The notes beneath the pieces are model-generated. The model ran no database searches. It was not told the DNA's origin and saw only the letters and a program-made list of their open reading frames with translations. This document shows positions 43,628 to 55,149 of a DNA stretch of 64,000 bases, in pieces. Origin of the DNA: Blastocladiella emersonii ATCC 22665. Lineage: Eukaryota > Blastocladiomycota > Blastocladiomycetes > Blastocladiales > Blastocladiaceae. The DNA is taken from the NCBI GenBank assembly GCA_025594325.1, contig JANHCV010000001.1, positions 434,001 to 498,000 on the forward strand. The letters are read 5' to 3'. Both the position numbers and the translations under genes were made by a program. How positions within the stretch are numbered: the stretch's first letter is position 1; every line of letters begins with the position of its first letter.

Positions 43628-44481
43628 ATGAAAACCCCTGCCATGTTACGCAGACCATCCGCAAGCACCTCGAACGGGCGCATCTCCGCCGCGTCATCGC
43701 ACCGCGCCATGGGCGGCGGCGGTCCCTCGGGCGCGCAGACGCCGGGCATGAGCGCGGCGACGCAGCAGCTGCTCCACTCGATGCTCGGGCGGTCCGGCAT
43801 GAGCAAGCGCCGCCAGCAGGAGATTTTGCGCCATGTGACCGAGTGTACGCGCACAACACGAACGCTGCCTGATCGCCGCTAACGCGCGAGCGACGACGAC
43901 AGCGAACGGCACGCTTCCCGCTGCCCTCAACGCACGACGCGCGGCGCCCGCGTCAGCCGCGGTCCCGCCGATCCGTGTCGCGTACCGCATGGAGCCGGGC
44001 CCGTTTCGGCCGGGCCTGCGGTTGCAGGACGAGATCGTCAAGCAGTGCGACAACTACGCCGTCGAGAAGTTTCGGCCGACGGCGACGAGTACGCTCCCAT
44101 CCACTCCCGCCGCCCGCGCGCCACGAGCTCACACTTTCGCTGCCCCGCGTAGAGGACCGGACCAAGGAGATCGAGCGCCTGCAGCGCGTGATGAGCCAGG
44201 ACGCGGCCGACGACGTGGCCAAGATGAAGAAGAAGCGCGCGCCGGCGCCCGCCGACGCGGAGCCCATCGATCCCGTGGCGGAACTACTGGCCGAGATCGA
44301 GGAGCGGCGCGACTGGCTGACGCGCATGGAGGCGCTCGGCAAGGCCGACGAGTACCGCATGCAGATCCAGACCGAGATCAATATCCGCGTGCGGCAGATG
44401 GAGCAGTGGACGGCGCGGCTAAACCGCGAGGAGCTGGGCGGCGGCGAGGGTGCAGGCGCGGGGAGGCTGCCGCCGCTATGA
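43628..44481 (+). CDS. UPF0193 (EVG1 / C22orf23-like) protein
   Basis: Three exons: 43628-43844, 43903-44088 and 44153-44481; 243 residues, frames joined. Matches to the animal family are clear along the length. There is an N-terminal ATQQLLHSMLGRSGMSKRRQQ. The block AVEKFRPTATKDRTKEIERL follows, where the family has FRP.AT plus a basic coiled segment. The C-terminal helix is VAELLAEIEERRDWLTRMEA. The family is found mainly in ciliated organisms and has no known biochemical activity. It is head to head with LRGUK. The first intron acceptor was chosen by frame and by distance from a CTAAC branch site. Confidence 0.8.
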
Positions 44482-44670
44482 CTGACCCGCACCGCGTCGC
44501 GAGTCGAAGACGGAGAATACACGGCAACGTGATGACGCAAAGAGTTTATGGTGTAGTAAAGGGCGAAATGAGAGAAGGGGGAAGCGCGGAGGGAAGAAAA
44601 TTTGTACACGGAGGCACCGTCAAAAACCGCATCAGTTGATCGAGGACCACGGCGCAAACGACTGGGCCTG

Positions 44671-47600
44671 CTACGCCTGGCGCCGTGCGCGCGTCGACCG
44701 CCGCGGCCGCACCGAGTCCTCGTCTGGACTCGGCGGCTGGCTGGCCGCCTCGCCGCTTTCGCCACCGCCGCCGCCGCCGTCCTCGTCGTCATCTTCATCA
44801 TCGTCGTCCACGACGCGCCGCCGCTTGAGCGCCGCAGACCGCGACGACCGGCGGCCGAGTCCCGCGGGCGCCGGGACCGCTTCCTGCGAGCTCTCGGGGT
44901 CGGCGGGCGCCGCGGAACCCGCACGAGCGAGCGCCGCGGCAGCGGCGGCGGCCTGTTTCCTTGGCGACATGGGTCCGCGGGCCGCGTCGGATGAGGATGC
45001 GGGCGGCGCGGGTGCGGGGACGGTGGGAGCAGGGACCGTCGGGATCATGGGCGCGGCGGCGGCGGCACTGCGGAGTGCCGCGTCGGCACCCGTCGCGGGT
45101 CCGGCCGAGTTGGCGCCCGCGACTGCCGCAAGCGTCGCTGCAGCCGTCATGGCGGACGTTGGGCCGGCGGCCGAGGCGCTCGCGGGTCGCGCGGGCGGTG
45201 GCGGTCCTCCGAGTCCGAGCCCGCTCGCCGCGGCCGACCACTGCTGCTGCTGCTGCTGGAGCTGCGGCTGTTGTGGTGGCGGAACGACACCCTGCGGCGC
45301 GCCGCCGACGGGCGTCGTAGCCTGCGGGGTCGACGCGGCGCTCGCGGCGGCAGCGACTGCGGCTGCAGCCGCCTGCTGTTGCTGCTGTTGCTGCTGGGCC
45401 TGCTGGGCCTGCTGTTGCTGTTGCTGAGCCTGCTGCTGCTGCTGGGCCTGCGCCATCGCCGCGGCGGCCGCGATCGTAGCATGCGACATGCCGTACGACG
45501 GCATCCCCGCGGCCTGGAGCGCGGCGGCGACCTGGGCGGGGAGCATACCCTGGAGCGGCATGCCCGCGCGGTACGGCATCCCGCCGGGTAAGCCGCGCAT
45601 GACCATGGGGAGGCCCTGGTACCCGCCGGCGCCGAGCATGTTGGCCATGCCGGGGTGCATGCCCATCGGGAGCATGCGCGGCTGGCCGAGGTGGCTGCCC
45701 GGCTGCACCATGTGCCCGTGCTGCATCATGCCCATGCCGTGCATGTTGAGCAGGTGCTGCGAGACGGCCGGGTTGGTCTGCGGCATCGACACGGCGGCGG
45801 CGGACGTCGGCGGGACCGTCATGGAGCTGCCGGGCGGCGTCGTGGCGTTGCTTGCGGGCGCGGACCCGCTGTTGGGCGGGAGCGGCGGCGCAGGGAGCGG
45901 GGACGCGAAATTGGACGCGGCCTGGCTGCCCGTGCCCGAGACGGCGGACAGCGACGACGGGAGCGAAGATGAGCTGGATCCCGCGGGCTGGAGCGGCGGC
46001 TGCGCGCCGAGCGCCGCGCTGAGCGCCGAGGTGCCCGCGACGGACCCGGGCTTGCTGTCACCGCTCGGGTGCTCCTGGACCGCGGCTGCGGCGGCGGCGG
46101 CAGCGGCAGCCGCCTGCTGCTGCGCCTGGAGCTGGCCCTGGAGCTTGGCGAGCGCCTGCTGCTGCTGTTGTTGTTGTTGCTGCTGCTGGAGCGAGTACTG
46201 GAACGCGGCAGCGGCGAGCTGTTGTTGTTGCTGCTGCTGCTGCTGAGCCTGCTGCTGTTGTTGAGCTTGCTGCTGCTGCTGGGCCTGGTGCTGCTGCTGC
46301 TGTTGCTGGGCCACCGCCTGCTGCATCTGCTGGTTCTGCTGTTGCTGCTGTTGCTGTTGCTGCTGAAAGTACCGCTGGTTCATGAGCTGGTAGTAGTTGA
46401 GCGGCTGCGCGTGGCGGAGCTGCGCGTTCTGGAGCTGGGCGGCGACCGCGGCGGCCGTCGCGGCGGCCGACTGCGCCGTGGCCTGAGCGGCCGAGGTCGC
46501 GGGCGTCGGCACGTCGGCGATGGCTTGCGCGAGCGACCCGTTGAGCATCGACTGCTGCGGCTGCTGTTGCGGCTGTTGAGGCTGAGCAGGCGCGGGTGCC
46601 GAGGCGGGAACTGGCGCGGCGGCGGTCATCGAGACGGGGACCGGCTGCTGCTGCTGCTGCTGCTGCTGCGGCTGCGGCGCCGGCGAAGGCTGCGGCGGGA
46701 CCGAGCTCCGCGGGGTCGACGACGCCATGGGCGTCGGGACCGGCGGGGCCGACGTCGCAATGGGCTGCTGCTGCGGCTGCGAGGGTGGACGCATTGGGAC
46801 CTGCAGCGGCTGCTGAGGAACCGACGCGGCCGGGACCGAAGTCGCGGGCAGGACGGGCGACGGCTGCGCGAGTGCGCTCGCGAGACTGCCCGCGGACGCG
46901 TTCGCGGCGACCTGCGGCTGCTGCGGCGGCGGGGCGGGACTCGACCGCGCCATGGCGGCGGCGGTCTGCGCGAGCTGCTGCTGCTGCTGCTGGATCGCGG
47001 CCGCGGTGGCGGTTGGTGGCGGGCCCTGCGGCGCGGGCGACGCGTGCGACTGGCCGGGCGCTGCCGCTGCGCTGGTGGTCGGGAGCTGCGGGGTGCCAAG
47101 CCGCTGCTGCTGCTGCTGTTGGGCGGCGAACTGGCCAGCGGGCGAGTTGGACGCGGCAGACGCCGTGGCGATCGCGTGCGAGAGCTGCTGCTGGGCAACT
47201 GACGGCGAGTGTGTCTGGGCGACGCTGACCTGCGGCGATGGCATCGACTGCTGCTGCTGCTGGAGCTGGTGGAGCTGCTGTTGCTGTAACTGCTGCTGCG
47301 CCTGCTGCTGCTGGAGCTGGAGCTGCTGCTGCTGGCGCTGCTGTTGCTGAGCGAGCTGCTGCTGCTGTGCAATCTGCTGGAGCTGGCGCTGCTGCTGCTG
47401 TTGTTGCTGCTGCTGAAGGAGGAGCGCCTGCTGTTGCTGCTGCTGCGCCTGGGCCTGGGCCTGGGCCTGGGCCTGGGCCTGGGCCTGGAGTTGCTGCTGC
47501 TGCGCCTGCTGCTGCTGCATCTGGAGCTGCTTCTGCCGCTGGGCCTGGAGCTGCTGCATCTGCTGCTGCGTGAGCTGCATCTGCTGCGGGGCGGGTGAGC

Positions 47601-48224
47601 CCTGGGCGCCGACCGCGGACGCGGGACTCGTGCCGGACATCACACCCGCGGCGGCGGCAGCGGCCCCGCCCTGCGTGATAGCGGGCGATCGCGGTCCCGC
47701 GCCATTAGCACCGCCGGCGCCAGCGGCAGCAGCGTTGCCCTGGACCTGCTGCGCTTGCTGCGCCTGGGCGATCCGGATCGCAGCGACCTGGAAGTGCGCG
47801 TGTATGAGGCGGTTCGGGTTGTTGGGGTTGTTGCTGGCCGCGGCCGCGGACTGGGTCATGGCGGCGGCGCGCTGGATGAAGGCCTGGAGCTGCGGGTCGA
47901 CGTTGCTCGGGTGGAGCTGCCCGTTGGCGACGGCCGCGGCGGCCTGCGCGGCCGCCGCAAACTGCTGCTGCGCGTTGGCCGGGAGCACGCCGGGGACGGG
48001 CGGCTTTTGGTCGGCGAGCTGCTGCATTTGCTGGGCCTGCTGCTGGAGCTGCATCTGCATCGGCTGCTGCTGCTGCGACACGGCGCCGGGCAGACCCTGA
48101 ACGGAACTGGCCTGCGCGAGCGACGCGGGCGCGAACTGGGCGAGGAGCGGGTTCGCGCCGGGTCCCGCCGACGCGCCGAACTGGCTGCTGCTCTGCGCCG
48201 CGGCCTGGGCGAGGACCTGCTGGA

Positions 48225-48256
<32 letters not shown>

Positions 48257-51139
48257 ATCCCACCCGCGTTACCCGCTGCTGCGGCGGCCGCGGCGGCGGC
48301 GGCAGCCGCGCGCTGCTGGGCGAGGAACTGTTCCTGGGTGAGCATCTGTGGCTGCTGCTGCTGCTGCTGCTGGACGGGCGGGGTGCCGGCCATGGCGCTG
48401 CCGCCGTGGACGATGGGCGACATGTTGGCGGCGCCGATCGGGCCGCCGAGCCCTACGGGCGTGCGGTTCGCGGCGACGGCCGCGGAAGCTGCTGCAGCTG
48501 CGGCGGCGGCGAGGGCAGGATCCGCCGCGTTGCCGACGGGCGGGGTGCCGAACGCGGGCGACGACGACATGGCCTGGACGGCGTTGGGCTGCATCGGGAA
48601 CCCGGCGCCGCCGTTCGGGAGCTGCTGCTGCTGCGGCTGGCCCGGCTGCGGGTTCTGCATGGGCGACTGGCCGAACTGACCGGCCTGCTGCTGCTGCGGG
48701 AACCCGAGCTGTCCGGGCACGCCGGGCACGCCGCCCTGCATCGGCTGCTGCTGCGGCTGCTGGGGCAGCGGCTGCTGGTTTGGCGGGAGCGCCCGCTGCT
48801 GCTGCTGTTGTTGCTGGAGCTGCTGCTGGCGGGCAGCCTGCTGCTGGGCCTGCGCGGCCTGCTGCATGTTGATAGCCTGCATGTGCGCGAGCTGGTGGGC
48901 CTGGGACGCGCGGAGCTGGGCCTCGCGGCGGACCTTCTCCTCGAGCTCCCATTTCGCGTGGCTGATTTCGAGCGGTGTCGGGATGCGCGCGTCGGGCGGG
49001 AGCGGGTCGGTGAGGGACCCGGCGGCGGACCCGGCGGCGGCCGCCGCGGCCTCGGCGTTCTGCTGGTCCTGGACGAGTTTCGACTGCTCGCGGCGTTTCA
49101 CGGCGCGGTTGATGTTGTCGAGGAACCCGAGGTGCCGCAGCTTGCGCTTCTTGGTGCCCTCCTTCATGATGCGCTGCTGCGTCGCGAGGTCGGGCGCGCG
49201 CGACAGCGGGGCGGCTACGGCGGCGACGGGACCGGCGGACGGTGGTGCTGCGCTGGCCGCGGTCGCGGGCGGCGGCGCCGGATAGCCGGGAAGCACGGCG
49301 GTCGCGGGCGTCGCGGTCGCCGACGTGGACGCGGATGCCGCGGCGCTGCGACCGCTGGACCGCGTGGTGCGCGTCGTCGCGACCGCATCTGCTGCTGCTG
49401 TCGCTGGTCCCGCCGAGTTGGGCGACACCGCGGAATTCGCACCCGCACCACTACCCGCCGCGTTCGCCGCGTTCGCCGCCGCCGCTGCAGCCGCGGCCGC
49501 GGCCTGGCTATCCTCGGTGAGCCGGATGAACCGCTCGTAGCAGTCGGACGGCGTGCAGCGCGAGGTGCCGCGGCGGTGCTGCGAGTTGATGACGTCGGAC
49601 ACGAGGCGGAAGTTGAAGTGGTACTCGCGGGCGAGCTGGAGGAGCACCTCGTCCTCGTCGGCGTTCCATGGCGGGCCCGCGGCGGCCGCGGCGGCCGAGT
49701 GCGAGATGGACGCGGCGTCGGCGGGCCGGTGCAGGATGTGCGTGCCCGGGTCGCGTTTCCGCGTCAGGAACGGGAGCGAGACCTTGGCCGCAGGCGCGGC
49801 GGCGGTGGGGTCGGTCGCGGATGTCGGTGCCGCGGTAGATGACGAAGGGATCGAGGACGAGGACGGCAGCGGGCCGGCGAGGAACGGGAACGGGCGCGAT
49901 GCGGAGGCGGGGGTCGCCGCGACAGACGAAGCGGCGGACGGGAGCAGGTGCATGCCGTTCGTGGCAATCGAGAGTGGTGGTGGGAATGGCCCGTTGGCGG
50001 CCGAGAACGCGGCGCGGCGCGGGGACACGAGCGCGCCCGGGGCGGACGCGGGCGGTGGCGGTAGCGGCGCGAGCATGCCGGGAAGCGCGAGATCAAGCGG
50101 GCGGAACCCCCACGCGTCGTCGTCGGCCTCGTCGTCGTCCGGGTCGCCGAGCATGCGGCGCGAGACGGGGACGAGGCGGAGAGCCTCGGTCGAGTCGAGG
50201 TAGATGCCGTCGGCGGGGAACATGTAGCCCGGCGCTTCGGGGACGGCGTGAAACATGTGCGAGGCGGCGAACAGGAGCGGCTGCTGCTGCTGCGGTTGTT
50301 GTGGCGGGACACCGTCCACATCCTCGCCGGCGTCGTCGCCGCGGATGATGCGCGACCCGGTGCGGTGGAACTCGCGGATCCACTTGCTGACCTGGGCGCA
50401 GACCATGACCTTGAGTCGGTGCTCCTCGACGAAATCGGTGCGCATCCACACGACCTCCTCGAGGAGGTAGTCCCAGTGGGCCATGGCGCGGGGCGGGAGC
50501 CGCTGCTTGCGGATCTGGCGGAACGACCATTTCCCGTCCTGCTTGAGCTGGTTGACGCGGTTGAAGGTGTTGAGCAGGTTGCCCTCGCGCAGCGCCGTGA
50601 GCCAGTCGGCGGTGGTCACGGACTTGGTCGCGTGCTTGATGGCGCGCGGCACCGGGTTGAGCGACATCTTCACCTCGAGCTTGAGCAGGGCCAGCCTCCG
50701 CTCCTCGGCCGCCTGCGTCGTGCCGGGCGGCAGCGGGTGCGTCACGACAAAGGTATCGGGCTACAAACGCACAATCGCACAGACGTCAGCTCGAGCACGC
50801 ACGCGGTCAGCGATCGCGGCGAAGCAATCGCACCTTGGGCGGCGGGAGCGACCGGATCAGCTGCGCGAGTTGGGCGGGCGAGATGCGCGGGTCGTCGAGG
50901 CCGAGCGAGGATTTGCGGCGGATCGCGTGCTGGTACTCGGGCGGCGGGATCCCGCCGTCGGGAACCGAGCCGTCGGAGCCGGCCCACCGCGCAGCGGCGC
51001 CGCTTGCGGCGGTCGTATTCGCGGCAGCGGGGTCGACGGACGGCGAGGGAGCGGCCGCGTCGTCGAGCTCCGAGTCGGGTTCATTTGCGCAGTCGATTTT
51101 GATGGGGTTCTCGGACACTAGACGCGGATTGTGAGACAT
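44671..51139 (-). CDS. EAF1: EAF1/VID21-like HSA and SANT protein (NuA4 scaffold candidate)
   Basis: Two exons (51139-50834 and 50760-44671) give 2,131 residues. The HSA domain is at about 135-240 (TTADWLTALREGNLLNTFNR, then HWDYLLEEVVWMRTDFVEE). In NuA4 and INO80-type complexes HSA binds actin-related proteins. A SANT/Myb-like domain lies at about 465-520 (PPWNADEDEVLLQLAREY, then CTPSDCYERFIRLTED). No Snf2 ATPase is present, which fits fungal Eaf1 rather than animal p400. More than 1,300 C-terminal residues are Gln/Ala/Pro-rich with many CAG/CAA runs, ending in basic and acidic patches. Eaf1 assembles the NuA4 histone acetyltransferase complex. Confidence 0.85.
47452..47490. repeat. CTGGGC hexamer array coding Gln-Ala in EAF1
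   Basis: Six or more tandem hexamers encode alternating Gln and Ala on the minus strand. They sit inside a much longer glutamine-rich region (about 45.2-48.9 kb) with many CTG/TTG (CAG/CAA) runs. Confidence 0.8.
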
Positions 51140-51358
51140 TCCGCGCTCTTCTGCGACGGCAAAAGGTCGTACTCTGGAAGAGCGACAATGGAACTGGCGG
51201 GAACGGGATCAGCGTGTGTTGCTACACGCGAGCAACGAAGCGGACCGCGTCAGGCCCTGGCATCCCACACAATCGCGGCCGAGGATCATCGTGTGAGCGT
51301 ACATGTGTCCTACACATCGAATTCGGACGTCAGTCCACCCCGCTCGCCCACCCCACCC

Positions 51359-51726
51359 TCAAACGGACCCGACGTACAGGGACACGGGGTGTTTCTGAAA
51401 GAACTCGAGCTTGTCCTGCGAGTCCTCGTGGACATGCTGGTCGAAGAGCGCGCCGGGCGAGTTGTAGGTGTTGAGGAGGCAGTACACCTCGGACAGGAGC
51501 GAGTTGCGGATCCTGCATTCGGCGATCGGTCAACCTCACATCTACCCGATCCCATCGAAGCAAACCGCACTCACAGGACTCGGTCGGGCGCCAGGCCAGG
51601 CGGGTCGCCGGCCGGATGGGCGGCCATGACATGGAGGCCACCAGCAGCGGCAGCAGCCTCGGCGGCGGCGTTCGTTGCAGCAAGAGACGGATGCTGCGGG
51701 GACGGCGCCGTGTCGTCAAGATGCAT
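51359..51726 (-). CDS. Small two-exon gene, unknown function
   Basis: Exons 51726-51575 and 51512-51359 join through a GTGAGT...GCAG intron to 101 residues. The first half is Ala/Pro-rich (PAGDPPGLAPDR). The second half is well structured and looks conserved: IRNSLLSEVYCLLNTYNSPG, then ALFDQHVHEDSQDKLEFFQK. The canonical splice sites, restored frame and sudden change to coding composition argue for a real gene. I do not recognise the family. It lies between EAF1 and the UBE2J gene on the same strand. Confidence 0.6.
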
Positions 51727-51976
51727 GGAGTCGTGGAGCGTCTCGCGTTCCTAGATATGAGATATTGGAGAGCGCGGGTCCTCTCGCGAAGCCGAGTCGC
51801 GACGAAATGTCACGCCCATCGAACTGCACATGACGTCAGATGATGCCTACAGGTCTCGCTAAGTTCAAAAGTTTCGAAAAACGTCAAAAGCTCGAAATCT
51901 CGCCACTACAGTTGTTGCTTTCTTCCGGCGAAGTACGAACGAGTTTGTATTACGCGGGCAGTTGGGTCCTAGTGCC

Positions 51977-52989
51977 CTAGGTAAACTTGCGCGCGAGAAT
52001 CGCAATGATCACGACGAGCACCGCGACAATCGCGAGGTCGAGCGTCGCGAGCTTGCGCTCGTGCTCGGTCGGTTCGCGAGCGACGGCCACGGGCACCGGT
52101 TCCGCCACCGGCCGTGGTGATGGCGGAGCGCGGGCAGCCACAGGCGACGGCGAAAGTCTCGCAACGGCGGCGGGTGCTGATGCAGGCGATAGAGGTGGCC
52201 GCGTTTCGGCCGCGGCCTCGGGATCGCTCGCGCCGGCCGACGCGGATGAAGCCTTGGCTGCCTCCTCGTCCTTCTTGTACGCGAACGAGAGCTCGTGCAC
52301 CTCGCCGCCGTCGGGGAGCGGGCGGACGGCGCCCGTGATGGGGAGGATCTCGGCGTTGGACTGCCCGCAGTCCTTGCACGTCCACGTCAGCGACCTACCG
52401 AGGTGCGCGTTAGTCGTGTTACGCGTCGTCGAGTGTGGCTCGGAGACCCGTACTCTTTCGCGAGCTTGAGCCGCTCATCCGCGTTCCAGCGGATGCTGCC
52501 GACGGACCCGTCGCTCTCGGTGGCCATGAAGCTGGCGAGGCCGATGAGGATGGTTCGGACTGACGGGGCACAACGTCAGACCAAGACGCGCACACATCGG
52601 CAATCGCAAGGTACGTACTCCCCCACGCAGGCTGCCACGACTCGGAGTGGAACGACGTCATGGACAGGCAAATCCGCTCGCGGGTCTCGAACCGGCCACT
52701 CGGGGTCCAAAAGAAGATCTCGGGCGGTGCGTATGGGTATTGGGAGGGCAGGACCAGGATCCCGTGGTACAGGCCGTCGGCGAAGGGCGTGTCTGCTGGA
52801 CCACTGTCTCAGACTGTGTCAGGATATCCCAACCTCAGCAGACCCGCATTGCACGTACCGGATGGTAAAGTGCAGCTCAAAGATGTTCTCGCCGGGCAGC
52901 GTGACCTTGTACCGGTCCGAGCCCTCGCGCTCGAGTTCGGCGATTTCGCGCATGATGCGGCGCGCGCCCGGGTTCTTGGTGCTGCTCAT
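51977..52989 (-). CDS. UBC6: Tail-anchored ubiquitin-conjugating enzyme, UBC6/UBE2J type
   Basis: Four exons: 52989-52859, 52803-52619, 52559-52454 and 52394-51977; 279 residues with frames restored. The E2 fold is complete: RRIMREIAELE, LHFTIRGPADTPFADGLYHG, YPYAPPEIFFWTPSGRFE. The catalytic cysteine is near residue 88 in RICLSMTSFHSESWQPAWG, the UBC6-type active site. IRTILIGLASFMATES follows. After the E2 domain comes a short segment with CKDCGQ. A Pro/Ala linker and a C-terminal membrane anchor (LDLAIVAVLVVIIAILA) complete it. It works in ER-associated degradation on the cytosolic face of the ER. Confidence 0.92.
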
Positions 52990-53215
52990 GGTGTCGGTGC
53001 GTTGCAGGGTCTGCTTCAGTGTTCCATGGAGGTCAAGGTTCTGAGAGGAAGGGCGAGCGATGGGCGACGCCGACCCGATGGGTCCTGCGCCACGTCGAGC
53101 CGACTGACGAACGACGCGTTGACGTGGCGCGCCTCACCCACGCTCAGCCCAAAGCTCGAACAGAAACAGAACCGCTTCGTATATTCCCAACCTAAGCGCG
53201 ATTACACGCGCTCAT

Positions 53216-54022
53216 TCAAAGCGACGCGCGCACGAGCGCGCCACCGTCGACGGGGATAACGGCGCCGGAGACGTACGCGCCGGCCTTGGACGCGAGGTAG
53301 ATGCAGACGCCGGCCATGTCGGCGGGGTGCCCGATGCGGCCGAGCGGGATCCCGGCGACGATCGCGTCGTGGAACTTGTCGAGGGTGGCCTTCATCATCT
53401 TGGACTCGAACGGGCCGGGGGCGACGGCGTTGACGGTGACGGGCCCGCGGGTCGGGAACTGCCCCGCCATGACGCGCGTGAGGTGGTGCAGCGCGGCCTT
53501 GGACGCCGAGTACGCGTAGGTCTCGAGGTTCGGGACGCGGATCCCGTCGACGGACCCGATGTTGATGACGCGCGCCGGGTCGGCGTCGGTGCCGGCCTTG
53601 AGGAGCAGCGGCAGGCACGCCTGCGTCAGGGTGAAGACGCGGCGGACGTTGAGCGTCATGACCTTCTCGAAGGCGGCGTCGGGGTACTCCTCGACGGGCG
53701 CGCCCCAGTTGGCGCCGGCGTTGTTCACGAGCACGTCGAGCTTGCCCTCGCGCGCCTCGATCTCGGCGACGAGCCGCTTGATGTCGTCGAGCGATTGCAG
53801 GTCGCCCGTGATGGCGTGGCAGGACCCGGGCCCGCGCTTGGTCAGCTCGGCGGCCACGGCCTCGTTCACCTTGGCGGACCGCGCCGTCACGTACACGGTG
53901 GCACCGTTCTGCACGAACCCGGCCGAGATCATGAGCCCGATGCCGCGCGACCCGCCCGTCACGAGGACCACCTTGCCCTTGACGTCGAAGAGGGTTGAGT
54001 TGGCGAGCGAGTCGGATGACAT
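53216..54022 (-). CDS. Short-chain dehydrogenase/reductase
   Basis: Single exon, 268 residues from ATG 54022. Classical SDR features are present: cofactor loop TGGSRGIG (about 22-29), DVLVNNAGANWG, INIGSVDG with the catalytic Ser region, and YAYSASKAALHH with the Tyr-x3-Lys pair. APGPFESKMM and PVDGGALVRASL follow at the C terminus. It resembles 3-oxoacyl-ACP-reduct-ase/RhlG-like enzymes most, but the substrate cannot be read from sequence. The open frame extends upstream to 54193 with an Arg/Ser-rich segment that could be a mitochondrial presequence. I chose the start that gives standard family length. Confidence 0.88.
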   Translation of the reverse strand: MSSDSLANSTLFDVKGKVVLVTGGSRGIGLMISAGFVQNGATVYVTARSAKVNEAVAAELTKRGPGSCHAITGDLQSLDDIKRLVAEIEAREGKLDVLVNNAGANWGAPVEEYPDAAFEKVMTLNVRRVFTLTQACLPLLLKAGTDADPARVINIGSVDGIRVPNLETYAYSASKAALHHLTRVMAGQFPTRGPVTVNAVAPGPFESKMMKATLDKFHDAIVAGIPLGRIGHPADMAGVCIYLASKAGAYVSGAVIPVDGGALVRASL

Positions 54023-54252
54023 GGCTTTACGGTGGTTGATGCGTTGCAGAGAGCCGTGGAGGTTGGGAGAGCGGGGACGGGTCGAAGGGGACGCCCGCGA
54101 GTTGGCGTGCAGCGACGCGTTCGGAAAGCTCGGCTCTCGACGTGACCGCGCCGAGCCGGCCGAGCGTTCCGAGAGCGCCTCTCCAAAACTCATGAATTTC
54201 GACTGACACTCTCAAGTCAAGTCAAGGGCGGGACTAGGCAAGGTGGATCATG

Positions 54253-55149
54253 TTATAGCTGTTGCGACTCGGTTGCCTGCGACGCAGATGCCGAGTGGGG
54301 CGGGACGTTCATCGATCGTGGCGACGGGAGCGCGCCGGCCCCGGCCCCACCGCTCTGCTGGGACTGCTGGGACTGCGTCTGCGACGACTGCTGCGACGAG
54401 AACTGCGGTAGCGGCGCGGGTGGTGGTGCAGTTGATGGTCCCGGCGCGCCCGCCGCGCCCGCGTCGACCTCGTCGAGGAACCCGTCGGGGAACACGCTCG
54501 CGAGCTCGGCCGCCATCGCATCCCTGAGCCGCGCCGCGGCGTCCACCTTGCCGTGCGTAAACTGGTTCTCGCCGGCGACGCGCTCCATGACCTCGGACGT
54601 GGCGCGGTGCGGGTTCTCGCCGCGGTCGACGAGCTCGAGGACGCGCGCGGGGATCCAGACCGTCGACAGGGGCGGCGGCGGTTGCTGCGTCGCCCCCGTA
54701 GCGGAATCGCCCGCAGGGTACTGGGCGAGCGCGTCGAGGTCGGCCATGTGCGCCGTGAAGGCCGCGAGGTGCGCGGCGAGCGCGGGGCGCGACTCGTCCT
54801 CGAAGTGCAGCACCTCGCGCGCGACGTCCGTCAGCGACGCGAGCGCCGCCTGGACGACGGCGAGCGCTGGGTCGATGGCGTCCGCGTCGGGGCTGTACGT
54901 CGGTGACTCGGGCGCAGGCGCGGCGTGTGGTGGTGGTGCGGAGGAGAACGAGCCGTTGGGCAGCGCGGCAGACCACGCGGGCGGCGCAGTTCCTTGATGG
55001 TGGGCAGGCGGTGCTTGGGCAGCGAGCGCGGCGGCGACGGAGCCGAGTGGCCGCTGCGACGTCGGTGCCGGGTGCTGCAGCGGCGTCGTGGTCGACGCGA
55101 GCGGATCGCGCAGGAGCCGCGACGCCGTCGGTGCGTGTCGGTCGGCCAT
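54253..55149 (-). CDS. MED10: Mediator subunit 10
   Basis: Single exon, 298 residues. An N-terminal disordered Ala/Pro-rich stretch is followed by the Med10 core. A helical part (VAREVLHFEDESRPALAAHL) precedes the signature VWIPARVLELVDRGENPHRA, then SEVMERVAGENQFTHGKVDA and LRDAMAAELASVFP. This matches the family pattern of IP..LL..ID.G.NP followed by two helices. The C terminus is Ser/Gln-rich. Med10 belongs to the Mediator middle module, which links activators to RNA polymerase II. It is longer than yeast Nut2 because of the added disordered ends. Confidence 0.88.
   Translation of the reverse strand: MADRHAPTASRLLRDPLASTTTPLQHPAPTSQRPLGSVAAALAAQAPPAHHQGTAPPAWSAALPNGSFSSAPPPHAAPAPESPTYSPDADAIDPALAVVQAALASLTDVAREVLHFEDESRPALAAHLAAFTAHMADLDALAQYPAGDSATGATQQPPPPLSTVWIPARVLELVDRGENPHRATSEVMERVAGENQFTHGKVDAAARLRDAMAAELASVFPDGFLDEVDAGAAGAPGPSTAPPPAPLPQFSSQQSSQTQSQQSQQSGGAGAGALPSPRSMNVPPHSASASQATESQQL

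Noticed and set aside
45200-48900. Dense short repeats that could look like a CRISPR or satellite array
   Set aside because: They are in-frame CAG/CAA codons of the EAF1 glutamine region, with no unique spacers.
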